This document shows, one piece after another, positions 1 through 10,435 of a DNA stretch of 64,000 bases (positions are counted from its first letter, which is position 1; the number at the start of each line of letters is the position of its first letter). The stretch covers positions 1,054,001-1,118,000 of the forward strand of contig OZ345362.1 in assembly GCA_977006965.1 (NCBI GenBank). The letters are read 5' to 3'. Position numbers and translations under genes: made by a program. The notes under the pieces are model-generated. The model saw only the letters and a list, made by a program, of their open reading frames with translations, searched no databases and had not been told where the DNA came from. Source of the DNA: Phymatolithon calcareum. Taxonomy: Eukaryota; Rhodophyta; Florideophyceae; Hapalidiales.

Positions 1-185
1 GCGACAAATTGAGAGAATTGTCGGTCTCCAGTGGCGGCAAAAACCGGTTTACAGAGTGTGACTTTGTATCGGAAAATTTGAAAAAATGCTCAATCGTACT
101 TAACATGTACTTGCGCGTGGGCTGCTGGCGGAGCCTGCGGTACGTCGAGCACCGATTAAAACTGCGAACTAGAATTGAGCTGTAA
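1..185 (+). CDS. 3' end of a beta-helix-like protein gene, truncated by the window edge
   Basis: An open frame enters from the left edge (first full codon at 3) and ends at TAA 183-185. Its first ~40 codons align with the last ~40 codons of the gene at 60108-60764, sharing DKLRE, SVSSGG, RFTECDF and KKCSI/EKCSI. That gene's TGA is a TGC here, so this copy reads on for about 20 more residues. It converges tail-to-tail on the ABC/FetB gene with about 190 bp between stops, the same arrangement as the second copy near 60.7 kb. Role unknown beyond the weak beta-helix resemblance described for the full-length paralogue. The complete gene presumably lies left of the window. Confidence 0.55.
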   Translation, partial: DKLRELSVSSGGKNRFTECDFVSENLKKCSIVLNMYLRVGCWRSLRYVEHRLKLRTRIEL

Positions 186-373
186 CTTACCTTTTGTCAT
201 CATATCGCCTTTCAACTCATCAATAGATAGGACCGAATAGGACTACATCGAAACCTCTTCTCTTCCAAAGAAAGGCGAATGAAACTTTCCACTCACTTCG
301 GCAACGAACACATTGTCCTAGTCATGCCGCACACACCAAACTACACTACATGTACAGTACTGCATTCACATGG

Positions 374-2283
374 TCACTTTGAAACAGCGCCATACTGCCC
401 GTCTTGAGTTGCAGCGAAGGAAGCACCACCGTCATCCTCTCTCCCAGCATTGGACATGCGCTCCAAAAGGGGAGACCCATCTCCTCTGGACACTTGAAGA
501 ACACTATTTTCGAGCCTGCGGTTTGAATTCCAAAAACCGATTGCCCCTCGGATTGAATTCATACCTGTGGTCAACATATTCGGTCGGTCGCTACGCTGGC
601 TGAGTCGTTCGCTGCGTATACGATGCTCATCGTCCGTGAGACAGAGCACAGTGAGCAATGTACTTGTAACAACTGCTGAACATCCGGAGCCTGCGATGAC
701 ATACATGATCACAAGCTGATAGCGTGCTGCCAGACCAGGCGATGTACCACCGATGATTTGACCAGTCATCATGCCTGTTGTCGACAAAGAAAAGAAACTT
801 GAGATAGTACTTAAGAAAATTATTTCATTTCAAAAAGTTATACAAAATACATACCTGGAATAGAAACCAGACCCGTCACGCTCATCATGTTGAGAATTGG
901 CGTTAGCCCGAGCACAACAGACGCCTTAACGACCGCGCGAGTCGCTTCCCATCGCGTGGCACCTAACGCAAGCAACGCCTCAATCCCATCCTTCCGTTCG
1001 GCAACACAAGTAACAACGTTTGAAACGCCGACGCTGATTCCCGACAAGCCATTTCCCATCACCATGCCCAGCACAGGGATGATGTACTGCGCTTCCAACC
1101 CAGTTCCCAACACGACTGGAAAAACAAAACTTGCAATCGCCACAACGCTCCCGCCGAGTGCCGTCCAGCACACCCAAAAGAGGCCCTTGTAAACGTACGG
1201 AGGACGACCTGCAGCCTCGGTGGCGGCCACAAGGATCATGAAAGCAAGGTAGGTTAGCACCACCACAGGATTGTTCCCCGCTATGATCGGCACTAGCACG
1301 AGCCCGAGACATCCAAGTTGCACAAAGCATCGCACTGCAGCGACCGCAAGCCGCCTGCTGATTCCCAGTCCAAGTCGCGCACTTACCATTGCCACACCAC
1401 CCAAAACGACCAAAAGTGTGGAAATGCGCCACCAAGGAATGTCGACCGCGCCCGCACCCCCGGACAAGGCGTTCATGGTGGACGCAGCCGTATCTCGTAT
1501 AATCACACCATACGCTAATGCGTCCGTGCGTAAAACGAGCCAAGAGAGGATTAACGTGCATATTGACCGTGCCCAATTGACAATTGCCCTCTCCCCCGAC
1601 CTGCTCGACACCCGTTTTTCCACATATTTGTGTCGGCGAGGAGTGCGTAAGCTCTCTCTCGCGAACATTGGTGGAAATTTGAGCGCACCTGAGCGATGCG
1701 CGGTCTCCACAGCGCATCCGTCCCAAACAATCGGGACTCCGCGACGCGCAGCCAGATCACAGATGCAGTTTTCGACGGCAACGGACTGCGCGCGCCCATC
1801 GAGCAGGAGCGCTTTCGGCCGCACGGCGAGAGCAACAGCAACATCGACCGCAAATGCGCGAGCGTCGCACAAGAAAAGCCAGGACGCATCGAGCACATCT
1901 TCATCAACGTCTAGATATTGCAGCGCATTAATGACGTCGGTTTGAAAGCGCATTGCGTTGCGGTTCGCGTGCACGCGCAGTGAGAGCACGCGCTGCAGCC
2001 ATTCGGCGACGGTACCGGGTCGCGTGCGGCGCGACGTATCACAAACGCGCAGATAAGGCAGTTTTGCTCGCAGCGCGGGCGTGGCGATATTGGGTTCGAT
2101 GTCCGTGTGCACCAGATCGGCGTTTTTCGGGCAAAGCCGGGCAAGCGAACGGAGCAGAGTCGACGGCCCTGTGTCGGCGGTTGTACGGGAGCGTAGTGCT
2201 TGCGACGACTGTGATAAGCAGAGTATGTGGCGCCCCGAAGTGGTGGGGTATTGGATCCGAAAGGTTGGAGATACAATTGCCAT
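374..2283 (-). CDS. fetB-like: Fused ABC-type transporter: degenerate ATPase domain plus FetB/ALS3 (UPF0014) membrane domain
   Basis: Two exons, 2283-855 and 774-374, total 1830 nt = 609 aa plus stop; the splice keeps frame. Residues ~270-520 match the FetB/ALS3 (UPF0014) permease family: several hydrophobic segments, AVRCFVQLG, IPVLGMVMGN, the LLALGATRWEATR cytoplasmic motif, and GMMTGQIIGG at the exon junction, then YQLVIMYVIAG. Residues ~20-200 look like the ATPase partner (FetA/STAR1 type) but are eroded. The Walker A region reads TADTGPSTLL without the GKS lysine, the LSGGE signature position reads LCDAR, and Walker B ALLLDE reads ALLLDG. In the known family ATPase and permease are separate subunits exporting iron or handling metals such as aluminium. 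Here they are fused and the ATPase half is probably inactive (inference). Start is the first ATG before the ATPase-like region. The C-terminal ~75 residues are unlike the family. Membrane-located. Confidence 0.82.
775..854 (-). other. Spliceosomal intron of the ABC/FetB fusion gene (80 bp)
   Basis: On the minus strand the donor is CCAG/GTATGT (854 downwards) and the acceptor AACAG/GCATG (ending at 775). Splicing joins ATTCCAG to GCATGATGACT, restoring the family-typical PGMMTGQ block across the junction. The intron is AT-rich and phase 1. The acceptor side is also preserved in the truncated copy near 61.46 kb. Confidence 0.85.
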
Positions 2284-2960
2284 GAGATCAGTTCCTTGCG
2301 ATGTGTTTGGTACTGTACTGTACGAGAAAGTGCGGCATGATCATCAATTTTTGAGAGATGTTGGGCACAATTATGACCTTTGCTTTCGATAGCATACAAG
2401 AAATAGCGAAAATTGAGCCATGATTGCCGCGGGTCTGCTGCATATTCTGAGACTTTTGTCTCTGCATGCCGGTAGCCCAGGCATATGTGAAATACTTTCA
2501 AAGCCAGCTTTTCAAGTAGCAGGCATTGAAAAGTGAAGTAGCTATGAGACTCTTTGGAATTTGTGCGCAACGAAGATATTTCAACCGGCCCAGTGTTTTT
2601 TAAAATCTTCTCGTGCATTCTCTGTCCATTTCTCTAAACGAAACCTTTCGCAATTCGCGAGTCCATTCAATTCCACTTTGTATGGAAAATCACTCTGTAA
2701 TTACCTGAGAGCGATAGTATTCCGAATCATGCCATACCATGTTAATCGTTCGGATGAGGCTAATGTACGAGGCATAGAGGACGGCACGACCACTCGATCT
2801 GAGCAATCACTTCGTTTCTCTTCCCTTGAGAAGCGAATTTACCCCGTGTTGCGAAGTCCGATGGATTGACAAAAATAGCTGATTCGAACTCGAGATCGGA
2901 AAGCCAGGAGACGAAAGCACAGAAACCTCAACGCTTCCGCCCCTCTTTGACACCCAGACG
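2284..2960. other. Upstream region of the ABC/FetB gene; no gene recognised
   Basis: This should hold the minus-strand promoter of the transporter. No TATA box or other convincing motif was found. Short frames overlap on both strands without family resemblance. Two ~20-bp blocks (about 2464-2484 and 2650-2672) resemble adjacent blocks near 62925-62965, hinting that part of this flank was in the duplication too. Confidence 0.4.
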
Positions 2961-4297
2961 ATGACCGCTATACTGCAAATCTTACAGGACGTTCTATGTG
3001 AGCGCGATCAGCGCCCAGCTTCTTCGGGGAATTATACCTCTGCCGCGCGACCGAAAAGCACCGGCCCTCTTCCAGCCCCTCCCCCGGGACGTCGCCAGGA
3101 CCCGGCACGCGCGCCGCCGACGCAGCCATCAGAGACGCCGTGCCGATTGATCCCGGTGAAGACGACGACTACTTCGTGGACGACGGAATACTTAACACTG
3201 ACTTGCCGGGCAAAAGCCTTGACCCGAACAGCCGAGCGTTGCCTTTCACCGCGGCGTGGTATGAGTCCACATCCGCTTTAGCATCCCCGTCTGATTTAAC
3301 CCCTTATACCATATCAACTCTGAACCCGAAGCACCGTCTTATATCGTGTGGGGTTTGAAGCGCAAAGGTTGGCAATCGGACTTTGGTCGGTTGTTCCCTG
3401 GCGGAAAGTCCAGGGCGCCGCGAAATTGCGACATTTATAAAGCCTAACATTGGATCAACAAATATTGAGAGAGAACGTATGATCGCATAGCAGTATGATA
3501 ATTAGATCAATGGAAGTTTCTGGAAACGGAGCGGCTCTGTCTGATCAGCGCACGCGTGGACACGTGAATCATGATCAATACAATCATAACGGCACTGAAT
3601 GAGTATCATACTTGTAATTCTAGGGCAATCTATTAATAGTCTAGAATGCAAAGGGAGAATGGAAGCTGTTTCGAACGGCTAGCAACGGAGCATTTTGGAG
3701 AAGGTCCCAAATGCACCAATGGAGAGAAAAAGGGGTATTTTTGGAAGGAAGACACATGTAAGAGGTTTGATAGCGGTAAGAATGACACGTGTAAGATGTT
3801 GGATGCCGTATAACTACACTTTCACAGGCAGCTCGGTCCCCCATGCCGACGAGGTCGCTCAAATCTACGCTTCAGCGGAGTACCTTACCTCCGGGACAGA
3901 AAATCTCCGTGATTTCCTCGCGTACATCATCCTCCTACAGAACGACATTACCAACTCCCATCTGCAAGCAAGTTGCCACGGAGATCGTCGAGGAGCTCTC
4001 TTATGTACACCGGGATTTTATGAGCTGTCTGCGCTCCACTATGAAGCACATTGCACCCTTGAAGGTGCCCACGTTGTTGCTCCACAGTTATTCGTTCATA
4101 CCTCAACCCATCGGTCACTTAGAGCGCGGCCGGACAGTTTACCTTCCAGAAGCAACAGAGGTACATTGATCGTTATATTGCCGTCCATGCTGGCCACAGC
4201 ATCTGTGGCGACACTCACAGACTGGATGCACTGGGACCTTGATCCTTTGTTCGAAGACGCGTACGAAACTCAGACCCCCGATGATTCTCCTCCATGA
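2961..4297 (+). pseudogene. Broken gag-like coding region, interrupted by a repeat
   Basis: Not recognised with certainty. A frame ending near 3335 encodes a proline-rich stretch, then an acidic segment (PGEDDDYFVDDG) and a hydrophilic stretch reaching STLNPKH. It runs directly into the dispersed repeat at 3343-3455. Coding-like sequence resumes at about 3820 (DEVAQIYASAEYLTSG, then TENLRDFLAYIILLQND) and needs at least one frame change near 3955 to continue (QVATEIVEELSYVHRDF). The proline-rich start, helical middle part and absence of enzymatic motifs would suit a retrotransposon gag, but no zinc knuckle is visible. It could equally be a dead host gene. Confidence 0.25.
3343..3455 (-). repeat. 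Dispersed ~115-bp repeat, copy 1
   Basis: The reverse complement aligns with 15508-15625: shared TTGATCCAAT, TTCGCGGCGCCCT, CCAGGGAACAA and TTTCAAACCCCACA blocks in the same order and spacing. Both copies contain a small stem (CCCT...AGGG, GG/CC pairs) with different loop bases, so the pairing is kept while sequence changes. It sits inside the gag-like frame as a probable insertion. Confidence 0.65.
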
Positions 4298-4322
4298 ACC
4301 TGCACATCCCTAATTCATAGCA

Positions 4323-4703
4323 TTATGCCATTTTCACCGCGCGTGGGAAGCCATAGAATACAGTCTGTCTCTGGTCCGGCAGTTTCGCTACCGTCTGCAT
4401 CTGCCGTGTACCAGAAAACCCCTGCGACTCCCTGAGCGATAATATCCCCTTTCCCCTCTGCACCACAACTTTGCATGCCAGTAAATTTCCTTCTGGATCC
4501 ATCGGGGATATGTACGGCAGGCCAGGGCTAGCGAGTGCGGTGCAATTGCGCAACAAGAAAGCGTCTCTTACGTGTTCGTGACAGGGGCAAGTCGAAAGCA
4601 AGGACTCGGCAGGGAAAGTGAAATTTGAAACTGGGCACACCAGGAAGTCCTGGATACCTGCAAAGTCTTTTTCATCCCATTGCATTTGGAGCGGCATTTT
4701 CAT
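4323..4703 (-). CDS. Hypothetical protein, 126 aa, unrecognised
   Basis: An ATG-initiated frame (start at 4703) with no recognised domain. It holds five cysteines, including a CPCH cluster near residue 40, and no signal peptide or membrane segment. Neighbours are relic sequence, so context gives no hint. It may be a chance frame; the only support is its length and mixed composition. Confidence 0.2.
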   Translation of the reverse strand: MKMPLQMQWDEKDFAGIQDFLVCPVSNFTFPAESLLSTCPCHEHVRDAFLLRNCTALASPGLPYISPMDPEGNLLACKVVVQRGKGILSLRESQGFSGTRQMQTVAKLPDQRQTVFYGFPRAVKMA

Positions 4704-7700
4704 TGGGGGATGGAAGTTTTAGGTAAGGAAAACCCCAGGTCTCTATGATGCACTCATTTGCTCCCAAGCATTCATTACCGTGATGCAGAGACTACTATAG
4801 TGGGATGAAATAACGAAAAACATAAAAACTCTCTGAATGGCCTCAAAATCGGACGCTGGTACCACACCAGGCCTTTCATCAACTCAAGCGAACGGGAAGG
4901 ATTGCGGGATTCATGTTCCTATTTTCAAGAAGGGATCTAGCAGCAAATGCGGATCGTATACCTCATTTCAGAAGCAGATCCATTCTAGTCTTGCTCACAT
5001 GAACATATGTGATGCCAAATTAGACATTTTGAAATCGAAGGAGATCATTAAACACCATACAGCCTCGTAAACATGAATGAAATTCTTTTAACGATTACTT
5101 TTGAAAGGAAAGATTGATATAAAGTAAACGACAATGTGAAGAGCCCAGAGGTTTTTTCCTCCCTATCCATGTTTAGCGTACTCGAGGAGAGATGCCAGAT
5201 GCGTGAGCTTCTTTGCTTGCGCTCGAGTCCGACGAGGTTGGTTTTATGAACCGCACTGCAGTTTGAAATGTGCGCACCAAAATCTTGAAACTGATGAAAT
5301 ATGCTGTGCCGAATTACTGGAAATCTTTGCGAGCTCGGTTTCTGCAGTGAATGCGGTACCTTTCTGAACGCTTGTCCTCCAACCTTAATTCTCATTTTTT
5401 TCCTAGAAACGAGTCGAGCAACGAGAGCTGCCGCTATATTAGCAGCTCAAATGTTCGCATAAGGTCTGCAGGTTTTTTTATTTCTCTGGTGTTTTTATGA
5501 CGCAATCTCACCCTAATATTTCTGTTCCACACTGGCTCGACATAATATTTTGCTCTCCTTGGAAAAGTGGTATAACACACGATCGCGTTTCTAGCCCTCT
5601 TATAGAGCTCTGAGAGTTCTTATTTATGCTGGTGTAACGTACGCGTTGGTAGTGCGTCGTTACGTGTGTCGCTGATGCACACTAGAGAGCACCGCGTAGA
5701 GGAAAGTCGTCTGTGCTGGTTCGTTTATTCGGAAACGGCTGCCCATGGAGACGGTGAGTGTCTCCACTATTGTGTTGTGCTGTGTTGTGTTGGGTGTCTA
5801 CTCTCTCCTCACTGTGCTACGTCAACTAGGCGAGCTACTAGTGCTAAAATCTCCCGGAGGTCCACAACGATTATTGGCTAACCTGTAGTGCCACGATGTC
5901 GCTAAGGGGCTCATCAAAATGCCTCCCCAAACGCATTACGCTTTGTGTCTTTGTGTTCAGGAATCTCGTGATGCTGAGAGGAGGAACCAGCTGATAGGCA
6001 GTACAATATGTCAAGCTCGGGGTGTTGAAAGATAAGCCATCGTTCGAGGAAAATGGCTTTACGAGGACAGCACTAGATGAAGTTCTGGCCATGTTTCAAG
6101 CAGTCAAGATTAAGGTAACCTGAATCACTCTTACTCAAAAATCACATCCTGAGTCACGGTATGCTGACTCCGCGTGACACAGTACAGTAATTTTCCACAT
6201 CGAGGCCCGCTTAAGGGAAGGTTTTCGTATCCTACCGTACTGGGGCTCAACTTCTAGCCGCAGGTCACTCTAGTCGTAAGTCTGGAAATTGGAAAGTTGC
6301 CCCAAGGGTCTGCTGATGCTTTGGTAAATTTTATATAAAAATATCCTGGTCTTCTTCTTGTCTTTAGATACGAAAAAATACCATGGATGGGTTTTTCGAC
6401 CAAAACTCGATTCCGGTCAGCTGTTCAAAAAGCTCTCTTTCATGGCCAAAAAGCGAAGCGCTATTCCATTCGCCAGTTCTGTGGTATCTTCCACCACCCA
6501 CAGAACCTTCCACATAGTGTCTTCGCTCCAAAAGAACACCGGGTGAGCTCGCGCCGTTGAATATGACGAATCTTCTCGTGATAACGCTACAATGGTTCTT
6601 GTTTGTGCTGTGCTGAAAAAGGTTAAAATTAGCATTTTGATTAGGTACTTGGCCTCAAGTCATGTGCAAAACAACTGTAATTAAGCACTCTGTTTCTTTT
6701 TGGAATAAGCCAGCTATTGAAGCACCCGGAAATGCAGTCCAAGATGCTAGACATGCAGGGAACGACTGGTGCAAACAATGCTGCCTGTCACTTGCTGGGC
6801 GCATGAAAGCATCCGCATGCTACCGTTTCTACCGTTCTAAGGGTTTCAGACTTTTTTGCGCGCCAATGGTGCGCAATGAGATGCAGCTGCCGTTGCGCTG
6901 TGCCATCGGACCAGAGAAGGGTCAGGCGATGGAGAACTACTAGGGATTAGAGCTGCTACTCGGCTCTCTCTCAATAATATGTTGACAATCAACATGACTA
7001 TGAGCCGCATAGGGGAATTTGGATATCTACGATTCTCCAAGTGTCCCACGCGACACACGGAAGACATGTCTTGCTAGGAGAGCCATCTGGGCAAATTTCC
7101 AGTAGTATCTTTTGCTCCAGGAGCTAAGCAATTTGAAGACTTTAAATACAGCAACTCGGATTTTTGGAATGCGTCTGGGTCCGGAAGAAGGTGCGAAAAC
7201 GTGAAGATGAAGGAGAAACAGCACACATTATTCGACGAATGGACTGTTGAACGTCCTGTTTCGAGAAAGGTACATATTTCCTAAGACATGAATTAGAGCC
7301 AAGTTGTCTCCATGGCTGTATCGACATCACAAAACTCGTTTCCACATCACGGATGCAGTGATGAATCTAGAAGATGATTTACTTAAGTTTTTCCGAACAG
7401 AATAATCGGAAATGTTGGAAATCAGACAGAGTGTGTGTGTTTTTACCGGTTAGGAGGAGAAACCGGAATTTTTGTTATGAAAAGCACTTCGTTTCGAGTA
7501 GTAAAATTTTTCTGAGCTCCAATTGTCAATATTCTCCCAAGGAGCACTACAGCTGGTATTTTTGACTGTTCAGATCCTAGAATTTGCTGTCCAGGATGCC
7601 CGCTGCTGATATCCCGCTGTTCTGTCCTTTTCCAAACAACGGAAAATGCAGGCGAATCGTCATGTATTTCAGAAATGCTGAGCATCTGCAGACGAAAAGC

Positions 7701-8838
7701 TGGGAATGATAATCCCCGACAGTCAGATCTCAGGGGAGGAGAGTACTCTAGGCAGTCCATGCTAGAAAAGAACCCTGATTCTCACGAATTTTGTGACCAA
7801 GTTGCATTTGACTGAAGCAGATATGCACTTTGTGTGTGGTCCTCCGCAATTGGATTTCCCACTACAAGAAAAACTCAGTCCTGCATGGGTGAGGAAACGA
7901 GTGCTCCGCTTCTCACTTGCTCTATACCCAGGACTTTCACTGCGCGTATGGCCTTTGATCTGTCGGTTCTAGTTTGATAGTGCCCATGCTCGCGAGTAAA
8001 AAGATCGATGTCCATGGCATCGCAAAATCATTGTACGTGTGAAAGATGATCTGGAACTGTGTAGCTTCTTTCGGGCGAAGTCTAAATACATAGTACGCAG
8101 AGGGAAAGAGAGTATATCGAATCCTTGAATTGCGGGAGCATGCGCTTGCAGAAACGCAGAATTAAAAAGCATGCAGTTTACCGCCGTTGACCTTGAAACA
8201 GTTTTTCGCAAATATGGTGCAGCGGCAAGAAGACTGGGGAGTCTTTTCACCTTTTTGGAAGGCTCCTTAAGAAATTTCGATACAGCGCTGAATACGTGAG
8301 CTATAGTCCTGCGCAGTACGTAGGCTTCGAGCGAAAATTGCTCATTGAGATCTCTGGCAATTCAAATACTCTCTGCGGCTTCATAGATTATTGGGATTCA
8401 TGTGTCAGTTCCTCAACGCGATGTAGAGAACAGAATGAGATTGTCGCAAGTCGTTAATCTCTCTCAAAATAGCAGAGGATACAAGTTCCAAAAAGTGGCG
8501 CGTTGATGAGCTTCTGTCTCGACGTGTGGGCTTAGATTTGGATACGGCAAGATGGGAACATCCACTCGCTGTATTTGAAGTCCGGATGGGCATGTAATCC
8601 CAGCATGGTTCGCGACGGGAAGTCAGTTTTCCACCGAAGATGAACAGACAGCAGGGCGTAAAGGAGGACATGGGTGAGCTTGTCGGTGATGTGGAACTGA
8701 CATTGAGTCAGAACCTGTGGTTGGAACGTTTTGACTGCCAATCTCTTGAGTGTTTTCCCGTGCTGTATATTGGCCAGACACGTTCATTGAATCGCAGTAG
8801 GACGGCGATCAGAGCTCTGCCTCGAATCTATTCCTGAC
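4704..8838. other. Gene-poor stretch with no recognisable coding or element
   Basis: Only short overlapping frames under ~115 aa on both strands; none shows a family motif. A GTGTTGTGCTGTGTTGTGTT-type simple run lies near 5770. A basic 77-aa frame at 4837-5070 and a 93-aa frame at 6662-6943 are unrecognised. The base composition is AT-rich with many stops, consistent with old, decayed transposon or intergenic DNA. Confidence 0.4.
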
Positions 8839-9375
8839 GTGTCATTCTCCGAGGAGAGGCCTGTTCGTGTGGCTGATCTGGGAAACATAAAGCCCGAGCG
8901 ACAACCATGTGATGAAGACGAAGCAGAAGCGCCGTACCATTCACAACGTCAAACACAGAAGACTAATCAATTGCAAAGTACCGTGGAAGAGTTCGTAAAT
9001 CATTGTCGAAATCATGCTCAGGCTGAATTGGGTGCTCAAGAAGAATACGGATGCTCGAACTACAATTCATTATCTCAATCTGATGACTTGTTCGGAGCTA
9101 TGTAAAAAGGCCATATTAACGGCGTACATTCTGGCGAAGGAAATGAGGTGACCAATGTTTATATCAACGATGGGTCCTTAGTCAAGACTTGGAGAGTACT
9201 ATGGGCATTAATAAGGACGTGCGGCGCGCAACGCCTTATCAAGGAACATTATCAATCTGTATGCCTATTCCCCGAGGAACTAGTGATCGATATGTTCGGT
9301 GACTGGAAACAAAAAGATGAACCAAAGGTAAGCCCAGAATCGAAGTATTCGAAGACTTCCTATCTACCGCACTAA
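8839..9375 (+). pseudogene. Possible decayed coding fragment, unrecognised
   Basis: Two consecutive frames (8839-9105, acidic and Gln-rich, containing DEDEAEAP; and 9148-9375, containing VYINDGSLVKTWRVLWALI and LFPEELVIDMFGDWK) look more protein-like than their surroundings, but no family is recognised. They are separated by a stop and a short gap. The first has no ATG at its beginning. It could be a remnant of a transposon protein. Confidence 0.18.
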
Positions 9376-9964
9376 TCCGCCCTGTATAAGTCCATAAAGA
9401 CGGCACTGTTGCAGTCGCCGACCGTCCAGAGCTTCGAACATGTCGAAGAAGTTAACCTAGAAAAGGTGCGACTTGCAGTCAGATTTCAAGCTCCGGGAAT
9501 CCAGTAATATTCCTGAAAACGGTTCTATCCAGTGAGTATGCACGTGCAGAACTTGCAAATCCGGCAGTGCTAGATGATATGTACAGCGAAAGTCTCGAGT
9601 TACACCTAGATCAAGGCATGAGCGAATCAACTCCTCGCATTCCTGCGCTGATTGCGTAGATATTCTACCACATATTCCGCGCATACTGGTTTTACGAGCA
9701 CTCAAAAAGTATTACCGTCGACGGCTATGAGCCCTCAATAGCACTAAAGACAACAACCGAGGCAGGAGATGTCCTTCATTTATCTTTAATTATGTTCAGT
9801 GCGGAGCGGTTAGATGAGTCTTTTCGCAGAAACTTTGTCCCAAGTGGAGCAGCAGAGTGGTACCAGAATGTTCGAGGAAGTATTTTATGCGTTTGAACTG
9901 TAGGACACGAAAGGCAGAAGGATGTACCGCAGTCCGTAGGAAGCAGATATTCCAGTCTTTTATA

Positions 9965-10435
9965 TTGAAACAATGATTTAAATTACGTTTTTTCTGATGT
10001 AGGTACGTTAAATTTATATATATGTAATACGGATATTTCATTCACATGTTTGTGGTCTTTGAGTTAGTAGGAGGACATAGCACTATATTATACAGTAATC
10101 AGACGTATAGAACCGAAGTTATAAAGTATAGAAAGTGTCAAGGGCAAAACGCCCGATTTTGCAGGAAGAAATGTGTATTATTCATCACAATTGTATTCGT
10201 GAATTTTTAAAATTTCTGAATAATTTGCAATTATTAGACCTAGGCGAGTTGCTGACAATGTCCCATTTAATGGGGAACTATCAGCAACATTTTTTGAAAA
10301 CCCTAGTCAGGCATGACCCTCCGCACAAGGTCCCTGAACCCCATGTGCACCGGAAGGCTATCCGATTCCAAGAGCCGCGATCTATGCGCAGGACGTCTCT
10401 CAGGGTATAAAGCCAAGCCTCTCGGCTTCCCTAAG
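9965..10435 (+). repeat. Dispersed ~450-bp repeat family, copy A, with internal hairpin
   Basis: Aligns over its whole length with the reverse complement of 25645-26075. Shared blocks in order: CGTTTTTTCTGA, GGTACGTTAAA, CGGATATTT, AAGACGCCCGA/AAACGCCCGA, TTAAAATTTCTGAA, GACAATGTCCCATT, CCCATGTGCACC/GCGCAC, AAGGCTATCCG and CTCTCGGC. An imperfect palindrome at 10248-10288, centred on CCCATTTAATGGGG, is conserved. The short frame at 10135-10410 lies inside it and also has a homologous frame in copy B. Confidence 0.7.

Noticed and set aside
980-1726. 248-aa minus-strand frame inside the transporter gene
   Set aside because: It is an alternative frame of exon 1 of the ABC/FetB gene. Its Cys/Gly/Arg-rich composition is typical of an out-of-frame reading, and the correct frame carries the family motifs.
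1271-1945. 224-aa plus-strand frame opposite the transporter gene
   Set aside because: Antisense shadow of a GC-rich coding exon; no motif, Thr/Ser/Arg-rich.
3641-3862. Minus-strand 73-aa frame beside the gag-like region
   Set aside because: No motif, overlaps plus-strand coding-like sequence, and is of a size expected by chance.
5760-5800. TGTTGTG-type simple sequence run
   Set aside because: Too short and irregular to call a microsatellite of interest.
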